A stretch of 10,991 nucleotides of DNA from an uncultured Pseudomonadota bacterium (GTDB lineage: Bacteria; Bdellovibrionota_B; Oligoflexia; Oligoflexales; CAILAO01): NCBI GenBank assembly GCA_903832105.1, contig CAILAO010000059.1, positions 1 to 10,991 of the forward strand, written 5' to 3'. This document shows positions 7,129 to 10,991 of the stretch, in pieces (positions within the stretch are counted from its first letter, which is position 1; every line of letters starts with the position of its first letter). Position numbers and translations under genes: made by a program. The notes beneath the pieces were generated by a model. That model worked only from the letters and a program-made list of their open reading frames with translations, was not told the DNA's origin and searched no databases.

Positions 7129-8187
7129 TTATATCTTGAATAAATGCGCGTTTTCAGCCTTTACGCCATCGAGAAAATTTCGAAGTTCGCTTTCTTGTCT
7201 GAAAAATCGATAGAAATAGCCCTTCAAGACATCTTTTTCGATACGCCACTCGTGCCCCAGCAGTCTATGTGCTGCCTGATTGGCAAACGAAGCAATCTCA
7301 AGGATCGTCGGGGCTTCTGCTCCGAGACCTATGAGAGGAAGTCGATGATGGTCCATCGCTGTCTCAATAATACTCAATGGAAATCCCCACGTGACTGCCC
7401 CAATTTCGCCTAAAATGCGGTGACCAATCCCATGAATCTCGGTCTCAGCTTGAAGCCAAGTCCGCCCTTGACCCTCTGGATTTGAAGTTGATACGATCCG
7501 CCAGATTCTATCGATTTCGCCAGGGAAAGCTATGGCACCAACAACTTTGCCAATATTTGCAAGAGCTGCCGCCAAAAAAAGCTCATCTAAATTCTGTTTC
7601 CAATTCAAGCGTAAGCCTAAAGACTCCGCAATTGCAGCAGAAACAAAGGCTTCTTGCCAAAATATTTCTTGAGAATAATGCTTGGTTTTAAACTTCAGAA
7701 GTTTTGTACCTGCGACTAAGACGATCTCGGAGAGCGTTTTATGTCCAACATAAACGATGGCATGTTCAAGGGAGCCTATTTTCTGACCTGTCGGGACTTT
7801 TAGATTGTTCGCGATTTCGAGAACTTCCGCCGCAAGCACCGGATCTTTTTTCAAAGCTACCGCAAGATGAGCAGGTGTCTCAAGCCCTGAACTTAAAAGA
7901 CTCTGAAACTCCATAATAGCGGTTGAAAGGTAGGGGAGCTCCTGCTTGGCGGAAAGTTGCGCAATGATAGACGCCGCTTGAGAACTCACCGGACCTGGCG
8001 GAACAAAACTACAGTAATGTTTTTTTAAAAGAATTAACGTAGAACCGCAAGAGCATGTGAACCATAGATTTTTTTGGCTGCACGTACGCCATCTTGAGGT
8101 GCCATTTAAATAATCGGACTCACTTTTATAGATCCTTCCGCAGCACAGGCACTTTTTTTCTACAAACTGAGGGCTTGATTCGTTCAT
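7129..8187 (-). CDS. HDOD-domain protein with N-terminal Cys-rich segment
   Basis: HDOD proteins are non-catalytic relatives of HD phosphohydrolases, usually found in bacterial signalling. Counting from the upstream ATG at 8205 (358 residues): C19, C21, C22, C42, C51, C53 and C65 form a cluster that could be a zinc ribbon. The HDOD domain follows from about residue 85 to 310, with LAVALKKDPVLAAEVLEIAN (114-133), the late E256, H262 and HH286-287 pattern, and LANIGK (215-220) where family members normally read LHNIGK, so the His of the degenerate HD site is Ala. The ATG at 8187 is preferred (352 residues) because GGGGA lies seven bases before it; 8205 remains possible. No EAL, GGDEF or receiver domain is attached. 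Partner and signal are unknown. It lies between the hydrolases and typA. Confidence 0.85.
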   Translation of the reverse strand: MNESSPQFVEKKCLCCGRIYKSESDYLNGTSRWRTCSQKNLWFTCSCGSTLILLKKHYCSFVPPGPVSSQAASIIAQLSAKQELPYLSTAIMEFQSLLSSGLETPAHLAVALKKDPVLAAEVLEIANNLKVPTGQKIGSLEHAIVYVGHKTLSEIVLVAGTKLLKFKTKHYSQEIFWQEAFVSAAIAESLGLRLNWKQNLDELFLAAALANIGKVVGAIAFPGEIDRIWRIVSTSNPEGQGRTWLQAETEIHGIGHRILGEIGAVTWGFPLSIIETAMDHHRLPLIGLGAEAPTILEIASFANQAAHRLLGHEWRIEKDVLKGYFYRFFRQESELRNFLDGVKAENAHLFKI

Positions 8188-8280
8188 CCAAAAATCCCCG
8201 CGCATGAGCTATACCTAAGGACAATGTACCCGAAAGGGTCAAGATTTTCGAGCACAAAATTCTAGTCTGACCTAAAATCA

Positions 8281-9273
8281 TCAAACAGACCATCGATCAA
8301 GATTAGCAAGGACTGCTGAAGCCCGCGTTAAAGTCTCGTCTGGATACCCCATTTTCCCTTTAACTGCGATGTCACGAGCTATGGGGTTTTTAATACTTTC
8401 CAGTCTCAGAACATTTCCCAAGCCCAACTGCCGAGTAAAATAAAAGGCATTCGTTGGAACTGGCCAATCGCTTCCGTAAAGAGTCCTCTCGGAAAACACG
8501 GGATCGCTCGCAAGTTTTTTAACGTGAATAAACCGCGCTGGATTGCATAGACCCGCGTTGTCGACCCAAAGACGAGGATATCGTTCAAGGAGTTCACGAA
8601 TCGTATTAGTTCGATCTTTTTCCCTTGAACCAAAGATTTTTGTTCCAGAATGCGCACAGATAACCGTCACACCAAGATCCAGCGGAAATCTCAGTAGATC
8701 CACGTTATTCATCTCAGGAGCTATTGCTCGAAATGTTCGTTCTCCCCCCATGTGAATCAAAATCGGAATATTAGCTGCGGACACAACTTCATAAAACCTC
8801 TTATGTTTTGGGCTCCCGACATCGATCGCTTGCGCCGCAGGAAGCCATTTAATCATCACGGCCCCTGCCTCATGAGCTGCCATCAAAACATCGAGGGAGT
8901 CTCTTCGATGAGGGTTAATCGATGGAGCAGGGAGAAGATTCTTATGCGCTCGACAGACTTTAAAAACCCACATGGGAGGAATGATCATCTGTGATGAATT
9001 CCAATCGATCTCCCCCGATGCGTGATCATAAACTCCGTCAAACCCAAGCGCGACACCATAGTCAAGACCACTCTCCTTCACAAGACGAGACATCATTAAA
9101 GCCCAATCAATATCAACCGAAGAGTTCATCTGTTCCTTGGTAATTCCGAGAATGGTCTTCAAAAATTTAAACGCAAGGCTCTTTCGAAATGCACTTGAAA
9201 GCCATACACCAGAAGAATTACATCCAATTCCGGCCAGATGCATGTGAAGATCTATTTTTGACGTCTTGAGCAT
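8281..9273 (-). CDS. Amidohydrolase-superfamily TIM-barrel metal-dependent hydrolase (amidohydro_2 type)
   Basis: It is a cytoplasmic metal-dependent hydrolase or decarboxylase of the family that includes aminocarboxymuconate-semialdehyde decarboxylase and lactonases. Counting from ATG 9273 (330 residues), the expected metal ligands are visible: H-x-H at residues 10-12 on the first strand, H174 (LIHMGGE), H208 (CAHSGT) and D269 (YGSDWP). The length is normal. The ATG at 9273 overlaps the stop of the preceding hydrolase gene (TAATG), with GGGGA nine bases upstream. An ATG at 9282 is in frame, but GGGGA abuts it. The coupling suggests the two enzymes act on the same compound or its product, for example ester then ring or lactone opening, but the substrate cannot be read from the sequence. 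Confidence 0.85.
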   Translation of the reverse strand: MLKTSKIDLHMHLAGIGCNSSGVWLSSAFRKSLAFKFLKTILGITKEQMNSSVDIDWALMMSRLVKESGLDYGVALGFDGVYDHASGEIDWNSSQMIIPPMWVFKVCRAHKNLLPAPSINPHRRDSLDVLMAAHEAGAVMIKWLPAAQAIDVGSPKHKRFYEVVSAANIPILIHMGGERTFRAIAPEMNNVDLLRFPLDLGVTVICAHSGTKIFGSREKDRTNTIRELLERYPRLWVDNAGLCNPARFIHVKKLASDPVFSERTLYGSDWPVPTNAFYFTRQLGLGNVLRLESIKNPIARDIAVKGKMGYPDETLTRASAVLANLDRWSV

Positions 9274-10214
9274 TATAAACATTCCCCAGAAGCAGCCTCA
9301 CGCGAGGAGAGGTCAAGCCATGTTACAATTTCATCCAACAATCTTTCCGAAAACGGCATGGAAAAATGACCGTGCCGTTTTAAACAAACAAATTTTGACC
9401 GTTGAATCATGCCGTGAAGATATCGGCCATGCGCTGCTGGCGCCAAACGATCCAGCCCACCATAAATCAAGAGCACAGGAAGCTGAATGGAAGAAGCCAT
9501 CTTGTCAAGCTCCAGAGAATTTAAAAGGCGTCTTATATGGGTTAGATACGTAAAGCCCAAGATTCGTTCAACGGCAGGAGTCGAACCGTAAATGTCACCA
9601 TCCAATCTCACGGGATAGCGTTCTCGCCCAAACACTCCAAATGAAGGAGTAAGTTGCCACGGCTTATAAGTCGTCCAATGTTTATAAACGCTCGGATGAA
9701 ACACCGCTAACGCCTCAGGCAGTGCGTTCCACAAGCTTCCCAGACTCATCGGTGCTGCCAGAATGACGGCCGAGCTTACTCGATGCGATAATCCCGGCAG
9801 CGACTTGAGTGTTAACGCCCCGCCAAGACTTGCACCAATCACGTGAACACCCTTGTTCAGCATACTTACTGACTCGCCACACTCCGCAAGGGCAACATCC
9901 AATGCCTGCTCAACCGCACCCGTAAGTCCCTCTATTGAAAATACCGTCGTGCTTTTTCGACCTTGTCCGTCAAGATCGAACGAAAATATCTCAAAATCTC
10001 GCAAAAGGAGCCTCTTAAACAGATGAACCTGTGGAAACAGGGCGTCATTTCCAGCTCCGTGGACGAATAGAATCAATCCCTTGCGAAGCTTTGGTGTCAA
10101 ACGGTACGCGTGAACCATGCCCCCGCCGACTTCACGGCAATAGCTTATTTCTTTTACACCTAAGCCTCGCTCGCTAAGCCACGAAAAAAATGCTTGTTCG
10201 AAGGCAAGATCCAT
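9273..10214 (-). CDS. Alpha/beta hydrolase (serine hydrolase, lipase/esterase-like)
   Basis: The 313-residue protein has the alpha/beta hydrolase fold. The oxyanion segment LFVHGAGND lies at 49-57, the nucleophile elbow G-A-S-L-G at 127-131 with S129 as nucleophile, the acid D255 in YGGLDRLAP, and the base H283 in RHGHFSMPF. A helical lid probably spans 155-240 (rich in Trp, Leu and Tyr). There is no signal peptide, so it is probably cytoplasmic. GGGGA nine bases before the ATG at 10214 serves as ribosome site. It is the first gene of the run abh - amidohydrolase - HDOD - typA and overlaps the next gene by one base. It resembles monoacylglycerol-lipase/lysophospholipase-type hydrolases in lid and loop layout, but substrate is unknown. 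Confidence 0.88.
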   Translation of the reverse strand: MDLAFEQAFFSWLSERGLGVKEISYCREVGGGMVHAYRLTPKLRKGLILFVHGAGNDALFPQVHLFKRLLLRDFEIFSFDLDGQGRKSTTVFSIEGLTGAVEQALDVALAECGESVSMLNKGVHVIGASLGGALTLKSLPGLSHRVSSAVILAAPMSLGSLWNALPEALAVFHPSVYKHWTTYKPWQLTPSFGVFGRERYPVRLDGDIYGSTPAVERILGFTYLTHIRRLLNSLELDKMASSIQLPVLLIYGGLDRLAPAAHGRYLHGMIQRSKFVCLKRHGHFSMPFSERLLDEIVTWLDLSSREAASGECL

Positions 10215-10434
10215 AAATTCAAATCCCCAAAAACTGCCAAAGTATTCCTTTCCATATTACCCTTTCTGATCACAAAAGCGCTAAAAATAATCACGACGAA
10301 TTAAATATAACCAATGATAATCGCACCCCTAAACAAGTCTTTTTAGAGGATCATGAAGAGCACAGAAATAAACGTTTCCTTTACAATATCCGAAGCGTTA
10401 AAGTGGGTGGGTTCTTTTGAAGGCGATCTTTTTT

Positions 10435-10440
10435 GGTGGA
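10435..10440 (+). promoter_or_regulatory. Ribosome binding site of the kinase gene
   Basis: GGTGGA lies nine bases before the ATG at 10450. The kinase frame is closed by a TAA near 10399, and only a TTG (10417) and this ATG/GTG pair (10450, 10453) follow before the kinase domain. This site therefore decides the start. Confidence 0.55.
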
Positions 10441-10449
10441 TCGGTTTAC

Positions 10450-10991
10450 ATGGTGCAATCTGCAGAAACAAACTTACAGAAGATAGGATTCTATCGCGTC
10501 ATCGAGGAGGTGGGCGTTGGCGGGCTAGGTCGCGTTTTTAAAGGGATTGACGAGAGATCGGGTCATACCGTCGCCATTAAAGTTCTTCATGATCGTTATA
10601 CTCATAATCGTAAGTTCTTGGGAATTTTCCACAGAGAACTTCTCATTATGTCGAGTTTAAATCATAAGCATATCGTCAGCTATCTCGACAGTTGTTTCGA
10701 ACCGCCACTCTGTTACATTGTGACCGAATTTGTCAATGGCTGGTCCACTCACGCGCTCATGAAAGAAGTCAAAAGAATTCCTCCGCTCGTAGCGCTTTGC
10801 CTTGCAATGGATGTTCTCAAAGGTATCGACTATCTTCACCTTCACGACACCATTCACTCGGATTTGTCCGCGGCAAATATCCTCCTAAGCAAAACAGGAC
10901 GTGTCCTCGTGACAGATTTTGGATTATCTTGCCGCCAGGACGTCGAAGATTACAAAAACTACATGGTTGGTACACCCGGTTATTATTCACC
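10450..10991 (+). CDS. Eukaryotic-type Ser/Thr protein kinase, N-terminal part (runs off the right edge)
   Basis: The first 180 codons cover the kinase N-lobe and most of the catalytic loop region. The glycine-rich loop is GVGGLGRV (22-29), the ATP-binding Lys is K44 in VAIK, the helix-C Glu is E63, the catalytic loop is HSDLSAAN (136-143), the metal-binding DFG is 156-158, and the activation segment ends with VGTPGYYS (173-180). D138, N143 and D156 are intact, so catalysis is possible. However the usual HRD Arg is Ser (a 'non-RD' kinase) and the loop Lys is Ser, the latter also seen in delta-type bacterial kinases (HRDVSP.N). Such kinases often continue into a membrane span and sensor domain, which would lie beyond the edge. 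It is divergent from the alpha/beta hydrolase across a 235-base AT-rich gap without a strong promoter match. Confidence 0.88.
   Translation, partial: MVQSAETNLQKIGFYRVIEEVGVGGLGRVFKGIDERSGHTVAIKVLHDRYTHNRKFLGIFHRELLIMSSLNHKHIVSYLDSCFEPPLCYIVTEFVNGWSTHALMKEVKRIPPLVALCLAMDVLKGIDYLHLHDTIHSDLSAANILLSKTGRVLVTDFGLSCRQDVEDYKNYMVGTPGYYS

Noticed and set aside
8228..8239. ACCC-GAAA-GGGT stem with a GNRA-like loop as terminator after the amidohydrolase gene
   Set aside because: Only four pairs, and the GAAA loop forms only on the plus strand, where no gene ends. No T-run follows on the minus strand.
10353..10541. Open frame of 62 codons upstream of and overlapping the kinase start
   Set aside because: It overlaps the kinase frame by about 90 bases, its AGAGGA is only two bases from the ATG, and the C-terminal part is Arg-rich shadow of the kinase N-terminus.

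Overview
The window looks like chromosomal DNA of a free-living or predatory Gram-negative bacterium. A Bdellovibrionota-like or neighbouring 'delta-type' lineage is my best guess. The grounds are a cell-surface or tail-fibre-like protein built on the GNVGIGTT/SPSSKLDVNG repeat that is common in those genomes, an HDOD protein, and a eukaryotic-type Ser/Thr kinase with a divergent catalytic loop. Nothing (no rRNA, no marker protein compared against a database) fixes the taxonomy. No tRNA, rRNA, CRISPR array, transposase or integrase was seen.

Layout. Nucleotides 1-1394 (+) hold the 3' part of a repetitive fibre/adhesin gene that ends in a C1q/TNF-like beta-sandwich. After a stretch of about 370 bases without a supported gene comes a tiny secreted peptide gene (1764-1931, +). 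It is convergent with iorB. A long imperfect hairpin lies between them and overlaps the end of iorB. iorA and iorB (4496-2010, -) form a two-gene operon for an indolepyruvate:ferredoxin oxidoreductase, with a recognisable promoter and a strong ribosome binding site. Divergent from it lies a small lipoprotein gene of unknown function (4797-5150, +), which converges with typA.

From 10214 down to 5163 (-) four genes follow head to tail: an alpha/beta hydrolase, a TIM-barrel metal-dependent hydrolase (their stop and start codons overlap in TAATG), an HDOD protein with a Cys-rich N-terminus, and the translational GTPase TypA/BipA. The first two are very probably cotranscribed. HDOD (gap 72-93 bases, depending on its start) and typA (gap 106 bases) may join the operon or have their own promoters. 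At the right edge, divergent from the hydrolase, a Ser/Thr protein kinase begins at 10450 and runs off the window.

How they fit together. IorAB is an amino-acid (aromatic 2-oxo acid) catabolic or biosynthetic enzyme that exchanges electrons with ferredoxin. The hydrolase pair may act on one ester or lactone-like substrate in series, but this is only inferred from the coupling. TypA and the HDOD and kinase genes suggest stress or signalling functions. I see no clear defence system or undescribed multi-gene system. The most unusual points are the loss of one Cys in each iron-sulphur motif of IorA, the two small exported proteins without recognisable family, and the HSD (instead of HRD) catalytic loop of the kinase.
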